Positions 42,971-53,827 of a stretch of 64,000 bases of DNA are shown here, one piece after another. Origin of the DNA: Prorocentrum cordatum (taxonomy: Eukaryota > Sar > Dinophyceae > Prorocentrales > Prorocentraceae). A model generated the notes under the pieces. That model was not told the DNA's origin, did no database searches, and was given only the letters and a program-made list of their open reading frames with translations. Within the stretch, counting starts at the first letter, position 1. Every line of letters begins with the position of its first letter. The translations under genes and the position numbers were made by a program. Where the stretch lies: NCBI GenBank assembly GCA_963575745.1, contig CAUYUJ010015760.1, positions 87,001 through 151,000 of the forward strand, in the 5' to 3' direction.

Positions 42971-44188
42971 CTATTCCGCCATGGAGCGATTGTCGTTCAA
43001 GTGCATCAGGGCTCTCGCTTTACGGATCATGGTGATCATGTTGCGCTGATCGACCGTGCCGTCGGTCTGTAATTGTAGGATAGCTGCGATGCGGTTTTCT
43101 TGCGCCTTGGCGGACTGATCACGAAGCGTTGCCATATCGCAGCGGGTGTCGCCACCGGCTTCTGGCAGTAGAATGAGATCCTGACCAATCGGAGCGTCGT
43201 TCTGCTGGAAGAATTCTTTGTAATTCTCGTGCGAAAGCGCCCACATCATGATGTCGTCACGGATGAAGACTGACAGATGCTCGAGGGTGGCGCCGCCCAG
43301 GTACTCTGCCTTATTAAGGCATGGCATGAAGAGCGGCGCAAGACCGACGTGGGATGCTTTTGCAAGCTCATCCCGTCGCTTTGGGTTGTTGAGCTCGTCG
43401 ATGCCGTATCCTGGGTACCTCTTATGGTCTTTGGCGGTGGAGCCCGTCTTCCCTTGCATAATCCATGTAGAATATGTGTGCAAGTTGGTCCATTTGTACG
43501 CATGTCCTGAAGGTCCAAAGGAGTGGTGGAGGAGCATGCCCACGTCCTCCTGCACCATGCCCAGCCATCCTCTCTCTGATAGAATGGCCGGCACCAACCG
43601 ACCACCGCAAAACGCACTGTACTTCGCCGGGGCTAACCCCAGCGGATCCAGAGTGGATCCTGGAGTAATGCCAGGGTCCTCCGCATCAGGTTGCTCTCCA
43701 GGGTTCACGCTACCCTCCTCGTAGGGCTGCCAGTCCTGGGGGCTGAGATGCGGATGGGTTTGCCAGCCGTCAGGGTGATCAGAAGGTGTTGCCACCGTCT
43801 TGGGCCTCGAACCGACCCCTCCAAACCCACCGCGGCTAGTCTGCCATGTGCTGAGCTTGCGGCGGAATTTCTTAGTTTGGTTGAGGTCGTAGAATGCCCG
43901 CATCTCGGTGACAAGATGATCCTCGACTATGTGGCCGACGTGCCCTGCCACGTCGGAAGTCCTGGCCAGGGCAGGTGGGCGCGCTGGGAGCTTGATCTGT
44001 TCACGGTCGAGAGGATGAGCATGATTTGGGGTAGGCAAGCCCGCGGCGTATATGCCTGGTGGCATGCAGAAGCCGTCTTTGTACATCTCAATCGTCTCTT
44101 GGACCGTGTCCTGGGACCATTGGCCCAGCATGGCGCTTCCCACCTTCGACCAGTCGTTACGTAACATATTCCACTCCACGTCCAGCAC
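42971..44188 (-). pseudogene. copia extra ORF, 405 codons, unknown function
   Basis: The first extra ORF after the RNase H tail. Features: MLDVEWNMLRNDWSKVG start, TVQETIEMYKDGFCMPPGIY, a Thr/Pro-rich linker with RPKTVATPSDHP, then a compact-looking C-terminal part (VPAILSERGWLGMVQEDVGM, LLHHSFGPSGHAYKWTNLHT, EHLSVFIRDDIMMWALSHEN) and a charged end (RNMITMIRKARALMHLNDNR). No family was recognised. It resembles a globular protein rather than an artefact, since the repeat-free sequence stays open for 1.2 kb. Confidence 0.5.
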
Positions 44189-44224
44189 GTGAGTGGCAAG
44201 ATCCGTTGGAGGACACCTGCGATG

Positions 44225-45140
44225 TTATCCAGGGGTCGCTGCATTTAGGTGATCAGGTAGAGTGCGGATCTTATCCTGGACCGCTGTGTTGCGCGTGAAC
44301 AAGCTGGAGATCATGCACATTGCCTTCATCAACGACATCCACGGCGCGGCTGTCAGTGCATTGTGTTCGCAGTGGGCGTCGCCGCCGACACCACCCATAG
44401 TGTTGCCGAAGCCCCCTGTCACGTGCAAGGGCGCGGTACGGGTGGTCTCGACGAGGGCGGCGTCGTCCGGCGCGCGGAGGCGGTACTCGGCGCCGCGGTC
44501 CAGGCGCAGCTGGTGCAAGAAGACGAATCCGTCATCATCTCCACGAGGGCGGCCTGTTTGACCGTGGAACGCAAATCCCACGCGGCCATTGTCGTCGGCC
44601 TCGGGGTCGCAGCGGGCGTCGCCGCCGACGGCCCAGCCCAAGATGCAGAGGGGTGGAGCCTGATCCATCTCTGGAAGGGGGAAGTCGGGGGCAGAACCGA
44701 CCCCTTGGACGTTGGCCTCGCGCGCTTCGAGCAAGATGCTGGTAAGCGCCGTCGCTCGAGTCGGAAAACAGCTGCGGGAAGATCGTATCACAAGAGTCCT
44801 AGATCTGTCTGGCCTAGGGGGTGACGACGAGGGATGACGGGAGCGTCTACCATGTGGCGAACGGGCCCGTGCGCGGGGTTGGCGAGAATCGCTGGCCGCG
44901 GCAGGGGCACCGATATGGTATGAACGCGCATGTAGTCCCTCGTGGTCGTACTGTCCCACACAAAGTTTCCCGCATGCTGTGCCTGTCTCCCCCCAACGCT
45001 CCTTGTCAGTAAGCAGTATCTCACGCCGTTCCTGACATCCATCCAGATCCGGGGGCCCGGCAATATGAGGTAAACCATCGGGCCTTCTGGGCCCTCTCAA
45101 CGGCCTCCAAGGATTCTTCGGAGCGCACTGCTTAGGGGCA
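44225..45140 (-). other. region after RNase H, open but probably not functional coding
   Basis: The RNase H frame stays open to 44,225 beyond the conserved ADMMTKPF end. The extension is Arg/Ser/Pro-rich and includes GGDARCD and GGDAHCE, which are the recurrent GGTGGCAACACC-type DNA motif read in another frame, suggesting the original frame was different. Confidence 0.4.
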
Positions 45141-45891
45141 ACGGGGAAAATGAGCGAACGTTCCAATAAATCCCTCCAGAGATCTGCTTTCTTCGGCTCA
45201 AAAGGTTTTGTCATCATATCTGCAATTTGTTCTTTTGTACCTACATATGTAAGCTCGATGTGTTCGAACTGGCTTGTCTCACATATCCAATCCAAATTAT
45301 TACGATGAGTACGATGAAGATGACGAGGTGCTGGTGCGCGTCCCTTTTGGGCAATCTTGACCACGGCCCGGTTGTCTTCCAGGACGATAAGATGCACTTT
45401 TGGAGAGCTGCTCGCCTGAGCAGGCTCTGGGTCCACGTGTAACGCAGTACCCTCGTGGGATATCGTGCGCCTCTTTGGAGTCGTAAGTAGCTCCGTCTTC
45501 AGCGGTAGCTGCCGGCGGCTAGGAGAAAACCCCCTTGTAGGGGATGCCTTGCGAGGCGACGGTTTGCGCCTCTTCGTTTTGGCGGCCAGGGTCGGACATA
45601 TCGCCGTAGCGGCACGTCCCAGGCAGCCCAGGCAATTCCTCTTCTCTTTGCAAGTGCTGGCGACCTCCACCACAGCCTCCCAGAATGAAAGCAGTGGTAG
45701 TCCCTCGAGTCGTAGTGCCGAGTCAAGAGCAACGATCTCGGACTCTGTGGAAGAGTGCGAAACGACCGTCTGTTTCTTGCACACGGCATTGACAGGGAAG
45801 AACGCGTTGGGTCCAACGAGCGCCGCGAGGGGCCAGTCGTTGACTTAGAGGAGGTAATGCAGTCGGCAAACGAGGCGTCGGTGAAGACCAT
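45139..45891 (-). pseudogene. copia RNase H domain, frameshifted
   Basis: Starts as VFTDASFADCITSSKSTTG (frame from 45,891) and continues one frame over from 45,784 as KKQTVVSHSSTESEIVALDS, then VLEDNRAVVKIAQKG, HIELTYVGTKEQIADMMTKP. These are the standard copia RNase H landmarks: DASFA..SKSTTG, KKQ..V..SSTE-x-E, EDN, and V-x(n)-ADMMTKP. A Lys/Arg/Ser insertion of about 65 residues separates the SSTESE and EDN parts. Its enzyme would remove RNA from the RNA/DNA hybrid during element replication. The frame break lies around 45,780-45,830. Confidence 0.85.
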
Positions 45892-46002
45892 GATGGACAG
45901 CTTGTCCGAAGTGTCGCCAACCCATCCATGTAAACAATGGGTACGAGTCGTCTTGAGGTAGCATATCAGCCGATGAAGGCGTTTGTCACACGTAGTACTC
46001 CA

Positions 46003-47370
46003 TCAGGTAATCTCTCTGGCTAGCATGCACACTCGGTGCAAAATATCGAAACGACAACAGCGTGCCAGATAGAGAATCTTCATCAGTACACTCGCCGCGT
46101 CCTGGCCGAGGATGCCCTCGTCGGAATAATCAGAATCGGTAAAAGAGGTGTCCTCGATGCCAGGAGTCTCTGCGTCGGGTAGGTCATCGTATGTGACTGT
46201 CGTGGATTGCGACGCAACAGTAGGTCTCTCGACCGACCCAGCTGGGCTGGATGATCGCGACCGAGCGTTAAGCACGCCAGTGGGTCTCGCGACCGACCCA
46301 GAGGAGCTAGGCGATTTGGATCGCGAAGCCCTCGGGGAGTCAGACCGTTTACGGCGTGAGCCTGGCTCTTGGGTACGCTTGGAGGCGCACTCAAGGTAAC
46401 GCTCTATACATTGGTCAGTGAAGCCAAGCATATCATGTCGTATACCACGAACTTGTTTAGCTGTCTGGTAGTCTTTTCCGCTGTGGGTATGCAACGTTGG
46501 TCGAATGGTAGACATTCGCTTGTCGAAGGCATTCTGGGGAACGTCATAAGCCTGTTGTCCACAGCCAAGGTACGGAGAATACGGAGTGGGTGGATCTAGA
46601 TCAATGCCGTTTTTGCGGATCAGATCCCAACCGGCATGTAGATTGGTGGCTGGCCCTGCAAGTTTGAAGTCGTCCACGTATACTGAAAGTGTCCAGCCCA
46701 GTTTGTTGTGTCTCCACGCACATTCCCAGCCTGGGATAGGCTCGAATCCAACGCTTTCCAGACACGTGCGACACTTGCGCTCCCAGAATACGCCTGCCAG
46801 AGGGTGTCCGTAAAGTGCCAATCGTAGTCGGCACACGGGATTCCTGTATGTAGCCCAGGATGCAGGTTGACGCCACTTGGGTAGAGTAATCCAAGTATCG
46901 ACTGGGTCGATTCGACCATCTCCGTATACTAGGGCCTGAGTGTATGCGCCTGGCGCATCACTCTGCTCGCCTCCATAATTTGGCAATAACGCGGTGGCGT
47001 CACAAAGCTTAGAAGCTTCAATGTGCGACGCGCTAGACGCCGCGTCGGCGAAGATGGCGGCCAAGCCAGTCTCGTCCTTGCCAGTGATGCCCTGAACTAC
47101 CACTCGGCCCTTGTGTGTAGGTGGGTCCACGTGCCTGTGTGTAGGAAGTTTCTCCCTGTGTGCCTGTGTGTAGGTGGGTCCACGTGGCATAGTGGGCACT
47201 GCTACCGGCGGGGTGAACTTGCGGGTAAGCGGGTTCGCAGTCCCGAAATCATTCCCCTCGCTATCAATGAGCACCAGCGTAATTACGTGCGACTCCAGCA
47301 GACTGTGGTGAGGGTTGGCGGTAGTACAATACAGTGGTAATGTAACGTGGGCCGCCAGGTAGTTTGGCAT
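46003..47370 (-). pseudogene. copia reverse transcriptase domain
   Basis: A 455-codon frame. Landmarks: KGRVVVQG (87-94), DATALLPNYGGEQSDAPGAY (124-143), NPVCRLRLALYGHPLAGVFW (177-196, cf. C-x-L-x-K-A-L-Y-G of copia), and the catalytic YVDD (231-234) in SVYVDDFKLAGP. The C-terminal part is Ser/Arg-rich (SPRASRSKSPSSSGSVARPT) and then returns to conserved ASVLMKILYLARCCRFDILH, the typical lead-in to RNase H. A small internal duplication (THRHVDPPTH region, plus-strand GTGTGTAGGTGGGTCCACGT twice at 47,113-47,185) lies just before the palm. Confidence 0.88.
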
Positions 47371-48280
47371 ATAGAATCTCCTTGCTGGTCACGCCCTTGA
47401 CGCCCTCGTCGCGAATGACAGCTCCGCTGTCCATATCGTAGGTAATGCGGCGTTCCACGTTTTTCCATGTAGGTCCACCAGCCGCAGTTGCGCGGAAGAG
47501 TTTAGCTTGTTTGTCGTGTCGGGTCCACACCCGAAGGGCAGCTCGCTCACGTGTCTCGCGAGCTTGTTTTATATCCTCTGCGCATTCCATATATTTCTTT
47601 TGTTGTCCTCGGGATAAAGTCTTCCAGTGTTCGGGAAGGACGTGGTCTGGGCGCGTAGTAGTCTGCACGCGCGTCTCCCGACCGCGGACCACCACCTTGC
47701 CGTCCGGCAACATCTTGGGGAGCTCACGGAACCGAACTTGGCCGGCCCAAGGCTCGCTAAGCTCCCGGTGGTCAGCGGCACTAACACCGCCCCAAACGTC
47801 ACGGAAGACACCTTCGCCTTCGAAGGTAGAAGTCGTTTCAAAGTCTTGCGTTACATCTAGCTGACCGACAGGGACAGGCATGTTCATCACATCGTCTGTC
47901 GGTCTGAATAATTTCCTACGCGGAGTGCGGATATGTCGGATGATGCAATATCCGCGCTGCTCCCAATAATCCGGCTCTGGCGCGGGCGCAGCGACATCAG
48001 GAGCCGATGGGTGAGTAGCAGCAGGATTGTCGTCCAGCGTCATCATAGAGGGATCATCCCACTCCGTCGGGTAGGCAAGCGGCAGGTCCGGCATGGGCTT
48101 GTCGCCCAATGGACGAGAAGTAGCTGCCTTGACCTCGTCGTGTGCCTCTGGGTTGTGGCGTCGCAGGGTACCATCCTGTACAGGGACGGTGAACGTGCCG
48201 TCCGGGATGATAATGTCTTTGACTCTGTTTACGTGACACAGGTTGCCGTCAGGGTTCTTGGCATATGTAGCCGTATCCAA
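47264..48280 (-). pseudogene. copia region between integrase and RT
   Basis: A 338-codon frame linking the two enzymes. Acidic, with PDYWEQRGYCIIRHIRTPRR near the middle (typical of the segment after the integrase in large copia elements), then RGQQKKYMECAEDIKQARET and TYDMDSGAVIRDEG. It overlaps the RT frame at its end, so a frameshift lies near 47,300. Confidence 0.65.
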
Positions 48281-49314
48281 GACGAGATAATCACCAGAAC
48301 AACGTCAATTTGAGTGTAAATTGTAACCCATGAACAACCCTTCCCGAGCATTTTCTTTGAACTTTGTTGTCTCGTTGTTGATCTCGGGGTTGAGACATTT
48401 CCAAAAGAGTCGAGCACCGAATGGTATGCAGTGCCCAGGAAAATCTTCACCAAATCAAATTTCATGTGCTGTCTTGTCGGCGTGCTCATCGCTGAGGGCG
48501 GCAACGCCCGTGGATATGGGCACAAAATTGTGTCCACAGCAAAAGGGCTGCATCGCTTCTTTCCACCACTCGTGTCCCAGCCCGGACATATGTAACACAG
48601 CTCTCGTACCCAGGATGACGATTTTGACAATCGTTCTATCGATCCATTTGTCTGGGGGCGATGAGGAGTTCTAGTATCATGCCTCCATCCCAGCTGGCGG
48701 CATGCCTTCTGGAGCTCTCCAGATTTATCTGTGTCGACGTGCTTCACTTCATCGTTTGCGGCGATGAACTGCTGAAAGGATGCCTTCGCAGTAGCTGCGT
48801 CTTTGTGCAAGGCTGGGTAAGCCCTGGAGATGCCAGTGTATCTATCGAGCACGACGAGTGCGCACTTGTCGCCGTGTTTGTCAGCGGCATCGTCTTCGGC
48901 TAAGACGACACGGTCGGCAGTTAGCGCCTCCCCGAATTTCTTCGGGACAAAAGCCTCGTAGGCTGTGTCCTCATCCGTGGGGGCTGCCGGTGGATGTGGT
49001 TTGTGCTGTCGTCTGCACGGGGCGTTCTGCGCCATGGTGCGAGAGCAAATCTCACATTTCGGGCGTTTCGGACTGTGGGTCATACAGTGCATAGGGTCGA
49101 TTGGCTTCTTCTGTCGGTTTGGAAGAACACGGTCACCATCATAGCGCGCCTCAGCAAGCGTCTCCACCGGCAGATCCTCGAGGGAAGTCGACGTAGTGTC
49201 GATCATGTCTGGTTGAGCCGTGCCTGGGGTTTCCCCGCAGGTCTTTGCAGGCCCCCCGCATGTGTGAGGAGAACACTGTTGCGGAGACATAAACGAGTCG
49301 CTGTGTGCATCCAC
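48229..49314 (-). pseudogene. copia integrase (HHCC and DDE core), 3' half frameshifted
   Basis: A 361-codon frame. The zinc motif is H76-x3-H80-x6-C87-x2-C90 in MHCMTHSPKRPKCEIC. Catalytic acids: D134 (ALTADRVVL), D196 (HVDTDKSGE) and E227 (TPHRPQTNGSIERL). After ERL the frame becomes unlike an integrase (SKSSSWVRELCYICPGW), so an indel lies just beyond the catalytic Glu. The short H-x3-H spacing with PKRP before the cysteines is, from memory, typical of dinoflagellate and diatom copia. It inserts element DNA with a 5-bp stagger, matching the duplication found at the element ends. Confidence 0.88.
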
Positions 49315-49389
49315 GCTTGACTCGGCATCATCTTTGTCGAGAGGTTCTTCAACCGCAAGGGTCCGTACTCCTCCTCCCTCGCCGACATG

Positions 49390-50037
49390 TTATCTCTCGG
49401 GACAGGTCCCGTGGTGGGGCCGTGGCTCGGATGTTGGTGGTGACTGCTCTGGGCCCTTGCAGCGCCAGCATGCGTCGTGGCAGCGTGAAGGAGAACGCTT
49501 GCGCCGACGACGTCTTGGTGCTGATGAGGTGCACAATTGTGGTGGTGGTATCTTCACAAGATCGTCGAGGCGTAGTTCTGGAACTCTGTTATTGACGGGA
49601 ACATTGTACCATTGGCCCCCCGGATCCTGTAGCATGTATCCCAGGTCGGGGTCCCAAAGTTGCCGAAAGCCATCAACCTCAATTAATTGTCCGACTGATA
49701 ATAACGATGGACAATCTGGCAAGGCAAGGGCTGAATTCTGTAAGCCTACCTCGGGTAGTTGGATGTCGTAGTGCTCATTGACAGTGCGATCACCATTGGC
49801 TCTTTCCAGAATGTGTTCCTCGCGAATAGATATGCGATCAGATTCGGTCTGCGTAAGCTCGTTCTTATCCTGAAGATGGTGCGCAGATCCACTGTCGAGA
49901 ACCCAGGAACGTGTCAGGGCGGCTGTCGATCTTGGTGGGCCGACTCTAAGAGTCGCCACTGACGCCTGGTGCGTCCCGGAGGACTCTGTGGTAGAGTCGT
50001 CGGAACCTGTAATCGCAGTGGGTGTTGCCACCGACAT
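49390..50037 (-). pseudogene. copia aspartic protease domain
   Basis: A 215-codon frame with the active-site motif WVLDSGSAHHL (residues 45-55; DSG at 48-50), the equivalent of WxLDSGAxxH in copia proteases, followed by SVGQLIEVDGFRQLW and YVLQDP-like strands. The frame begins MSVATPTAITGSDD, one of the recurrent VATPA-type motifs. It would release gag and enzymes from the polyprotein. A cysteine-containing tail (CHDACWRCKGPEQ) precedes the integrase. Confidence 0.85.
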
Positions 50038-50225
50038 TGCATCGTGTCGGTAGTCGTGTAGGTCCTTATACCATGATTCGGCCTCCCGTTGACAACGTTG
50101 TAGGGCGTCTGCGCTCTGTTTCCATCACCATTGCGGCAGCGGATCTCGTACTTGACGATATCGCCCTCGTTTGGCTTGTCGATCCACTTGTCGAGGGTGG
50201 ACTTGCCAGAAACGATGTGCGGGAA

Positions 50226-50991
50226 CTATTCCATGGTATGTGTGTCGAAACGTATCCGACGCCATGGTTTGGGAGATAATGTCTTGGCCTTGTGGATGGC
50301 CACAAGAGTCTTGTCACGTAGGACGTAACTGCGGTCGGAGTGGCGTGGGCGGCGGTTGATAGGAGGAGAGCGCGCCCTGAACTTAGGGGAGCCGCGGGAT
50401 GAACTGCGGCTCATGGAACGACGGTCGCGTCCTCTGTCGTTGCCATATGATCTGTCGCGGCCACGTGGACTGCCACGTCCTCCGCCACGTCCGTCTCTTC
50501 CTCGGGAAGATGATCGCGATGATCTATTTAATCGACCTCTCGACTGACTGCGAGAGTCGGTAACTTTCCTGGAGGATGATCGAGATCGGTCTTGTTGGCG
50601 TTTGTTGTCACGTCGGTTGTATGCGCCCCCCGCATTCCGAACCCCCCCGCGTTGTGGAGAGCGTCCGCTCCCTGAGCCGCGGGATGGTTGTCGGCCACGG
50701 CTGTACTGACTGGAAGTCCGTGGACGGCTGGGGCTCCTATCAGGTGTTTCCGTACCAGTTGCCAGGTGAGCATATTTGCATGTGTCACCCTTGTGGAACT
50801 TGTTCTGGCCGAAGAAGCTGCACTGCGCCATATGTGGGAAGTTGCACTTGTCGCCGCGTGCGCAGGTACTGCGCTTGGCGAATTCGAAGCAGAACGGCTT
50901 CGAACCTGGCTTTTTGGAATTTGCAGGGGCTGAAACGCTGCGGCGAGCGTTGCTGCCAGCGCTCGATGTTCAGGAAGATATGCCGTCCTTC
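50226..50991 (-). pseudogene. copia gag C-terminal part: CCCH zinc fingers and RS-rich tail
   Basis: Minus-strand reading 50,891-50,832 gives a textbook C-x8-C-x5-C-x3-H finger (FCFEFAKRSTCARGDKCNFPH in two overlapping parts: FCFEFAKRST and CARGDKCNFPH). A second, degenerate finger follows in the same frame (QCSFFGQNKFH, then KGDTCKYAH). The rest (to 50,226) is Ser/Arg-rich (SRSQSRGRLNRSSRSSSRGR, RGGGRGSPRGRDRS), suited to RNA packaging. Ordinary copia gag has a CCHC knuckle instead. A frameshift separates the first finger from the capsid-like part. Confidence 0.7.
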
Positions 50992-51998
50992 CCGTCCCTG
51001 GAATAGGTATGCAAAGCTTTACAGCGGTCACCATTGCGACAGTTGCCTTTCTTCCAGGCTGCGCTGATGTTCACCTGGGAACGGTTCTCGTACTCGCACC
51101 TTAGCTTATTTTGATTATTCTCGAGTTGTGTTAGCTCCAGCACGTCGAGAACGCGCTGTCGGAGCCAATCATAGGTACGATTTGCGTCGCTTATCTTCAT
51201 GCGTTGGTGCTCGTACATGTCCTGCCTCATCCAGGCATGTCGGCGAATCGGAGTGCGAAACAGAGATTCCAAAATCTTCGGGTCGGATGCCTCTCGGCAA
51301 TCCAGCAGTAAAGCGTCCCAGTCAGTGATGAATCGTTGCGAATATGCATCTCTCATCCTCAATTCTGTGAGGCGCTCAAAATCGTGTAGGTCGTCATCAA
51401 CCTCAGTCACCTTGTAGGACTGCAGGATGTGCCAGTAAATCTGGCGTCCTTTCAGCATTCGTCCTGCTTTGTGTTCTCTGGTTTCGACGAGCCTGATCTG
51501 GTAGCGCAGATCGGAGGACAAGATGTCGCTGAGAGCGGTGGCGGGTTTGCAATCGATGCTCTCAAAGTCTCCGCTGTCTTGTAAATCTTCAAAGGTACAC
51601 TCGGGCTGTTCAGCCACGCGTAGGGAGGCATATGCTTTGGATGGGGCGCCCTGAAGCGGCCCCAGAGTTCTTCCGTACCTTTTGCTGCCACTCGAGCAGC
51701 TGTGTGATCTTTGGTTTGACAGGGGCTCTGACGGTGTCTGACTCCTTAATAGGAGTAATAGTATTGACCGGAACCGCAGACAGTGGTTGTGAGGGTTTCG
51801 GTACACCGTCGGTAGTTGGTTATGTGCGCACGGGGGACACATGGCGTGTCTGTGCTGAAGCTGCCGCGGAGGCTGCTCCTGGTGACGTACGCCTTTGTTG
51901 TCCTGCAGAAGCGTGCGGTGCTTCAGCGGACGCCGCCGTCGGCCTGGATAGGCCTGGCGAAGGCTGAAGGCGAAGTGTAGTGTCATTGGTGTGGTCAA
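50970..51998 (-). pseudogene. copia gag, capsid-like part
   Basis: A 342-codon frame; the coding-like portion starts near residue 130 (ALSDILSSDLRYQIRLVETR) and continues as a helical stretch with conserved Trp (GRQIYWHILQSYKVTEVDDD, DAYSQRFITDWDALLLDCRE, ILESLFRTPIRRHAWMRQDM, YDWLRQRVLDVLELTQLENN), as in copia gag. It ends with a further CCCH-like piece (WKKGNCRNGDRCKALH, first Cys not evident). The first third is probably out of frame. Confidence 0.65.
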
Positions 51999-53170
51999 TC
52001 AATAGATTCGTCCAGTTCGTCATGTCCTCGTGTATTTGGTTCGCCCTTTGGCGTGCAGAATCGTCGGTGTCCCGAGAGCGTTGGGAATACTGATTAAGTC
52101 GTTGCTCGTAGGCTCGGAGACGGGCGTTGTGTGCCTCCATTTCACCCTCCAGACGTGTGAGACACTCCTCAACACGTACTTTTTCAGCATCTCTGTCCCG
52201 AATGGCCTGGGAGAACTCAGACTGCGTGTGGTCCGCCGCCGTCTCAACTTCCTGCAGGCTGTCAGTGAAGCGGGCGAAATCGTAAACCGTAGGAGGAGAT
52301 CCCAGCTGATCAGTCTGGGCTCGTCCGACACGCAACTCTGCCAGGGCGTCCTGTACAGAGATCCGGTTAGTGAGGGGCTGCACGACAGCGTCGGTCGCAT
52401 CAAGCCGTTGAGCGATGACTTTCCCAGCATTTTGCAACGCGCCGATCAGGGTCGACGAGTTGGTATTCGCTTCAGCGCGAAGCGTCGCCCTAGTGTGGTC
52501 CATGTGTGATCGAAGATCATTGAGTTGGGACTGGACGTCGCCGAGGTCGTGTGCCTCGGCTGGAGGCGGTCGGTTTCGGAGCTGGTCGTGGATCTCGTCG
52601 TGTAGGATCCTGACCGCTGAAACGCCTGTGTCTCGGACGATCACAAGCTGTTGCTCCATCTGCGCAAGGTAGTTGCGCAGGTGCTCGACCGTCGCTCACG
52701 GTCAACCTGAAACTGCAGCTCTCCTAAGATATGACGATATTCAGCGATCCTGGAATCGATGATCGCTGAGGCGCCGTCGAAATCTTGACGTAGGGCAGCA
52801 GCGTTGGCAGCGTTCGTCTGAACGCTCTGCATCAGTCCAGAGCACTGCCTGGACACGAAGGTTTCAACCTGGTCTCGCAGCTCGGCAAGTTCACCTGCAG
52901 CGGACGTGGCCGCCGGCAGGTCGTCAGAGAGGAAGAGGTGAGGAGCGTCAGCTCCCTATTGCATCCTCTCGCGAGGAGTGCATGGCCTCTGGGAGGCCGC
53001 GCGCGGGCTCGACCTAGTCTCGTCGTAGGGGCCTGTGGCTTCACGACGGTTACGCATGGACGAGCTGCGGCTAGGGCCGTGCGTGTGGTGTCTGACGGGA
53101 TGATACCTTGGGAATGCTGCGTTTGCGGCTGTGCCGCCACTGGTCTACCGAGCTCCCCGAAGGCGGCCAC
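51820..53170 (-). pseudogene. copia gag, N-terminal coiled-coil part
   Basis: Main frame 52,659-51,820 (279 codons), strongly helical and heptad-like (DVQSQLNDLRSHMDHTRATL, SEFSQAIRDRDAEKVRVEEC, LTRLEGEMEAHNARLRAYEQ), ending in a Ser/Ala/Pro tail. Upstream frames 52,856-52,641 (DFDGASAIIDSRIAEYRHIL) and 53,170-52,832 look like earlier parts of the same protein separated by indels. A coiled coil fits gag multimerisation. Confidence 0.6.
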
Positions 53171-53630
53171 GTGCTCCGACGCTGGAACGGTCGCAGGACT
53201 GGCTGGGCCAGCACTGGTGTTCCAACGGCGGTTAGCGCGGAAGCGCCCTGGAGTATCGGGACCAGTGGGGCTTGCGCCCGACGCAGTAGGGATTGGTCCC
53301 GACGGAAGAAGAGGAGATGGAGGGTCGAAAGCAGGCGTGTGAAATCCTCCGCTGCCTGCTCCTACTCCACCTCCTGTCCCCCCGTGGGCGGCGCGGCGTC
53401 GAAGTTCAGCAGCTAGCCGCGCCTCGGGTCCGTCTGAGCTGGGGGGGGGGTATCTGGGACACCCACACGGTCACCTCTAAGGCTCTCCAACTCATCACCG
53501 ATCCGTCGCGCCGTCGGAGAGCTCGGACGCGAAGCCTCGAAGGATCCCTTACGGCGCATGCGCCGCTTGGGCTCCATCGAGGCCGCGAGCGAGATCGCGG
53601 CGCAGGGGTCGGTGAATGGTGAGCTTTAAG

Positions 53631-53641
53631 GGCTGATAACA
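53631..53641 (-). other. candidate copia primer-binding site
   Basis: On the minus strand, TGTTATCAGCC follows directly after the 5' LTR end. It resembles TGGTATCAGAGC, the initiator-Met tRNA site common in plant LTR elements, with mismatches. Confidence 0.5.
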
Positions 53642-53827
53642 TGTGTATGGGGTTGGAGTACAAAGGTACAGAACCCCTGATCCGTTGGTAGAGGATAGGA
53701 GGGGAAGGTGGGGATCTTTTCCTCCTGCGCGATCAAAAGGTCTGATCGATGCCTATACCTGAGCCCAAGCGGCCAGGAGCAGGATACTAAGGAGTGTATA
53801 TGAGGGTACTACACGGTTCTATTCACA
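53642..53827 (-). repeat. copia 5' LTR
   Basis: Plus strand TGTGTATGGGGT ... GTTCTATTCACA. Same length (186 bp) and ends as the LTR at 36,307-36,492. Confidence 0.93.

Larger units (their letters stand above)
36307..53827 (-). mobile_element. Ty1/copia retrotransposon, 17.5 kb, degenerate
   Basis: Bounded by two 186-bp LTRs in direct orientation and flanked by a 5-bp target-site duplication (ATGCA at 36,302-36,306 and 53,828-53,832), as expected of a copia integrase. Read right to left: LTR, primer-binding site, gag, protease, integrase, reverse transcriptase, RNase H, then about 7.5 kb of additional coding sequence, polypurine tract, LTR. Domain order PR-IN-RT-RH defines the copia superfamily. 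It is three times the length of a typical copia element. Each module is open over several hundred codons but frames shift between and within modules, so this copy is inactive. It sits inside the 10-bp array, which resumes for 64 bp after it. Confidence 0.9.
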
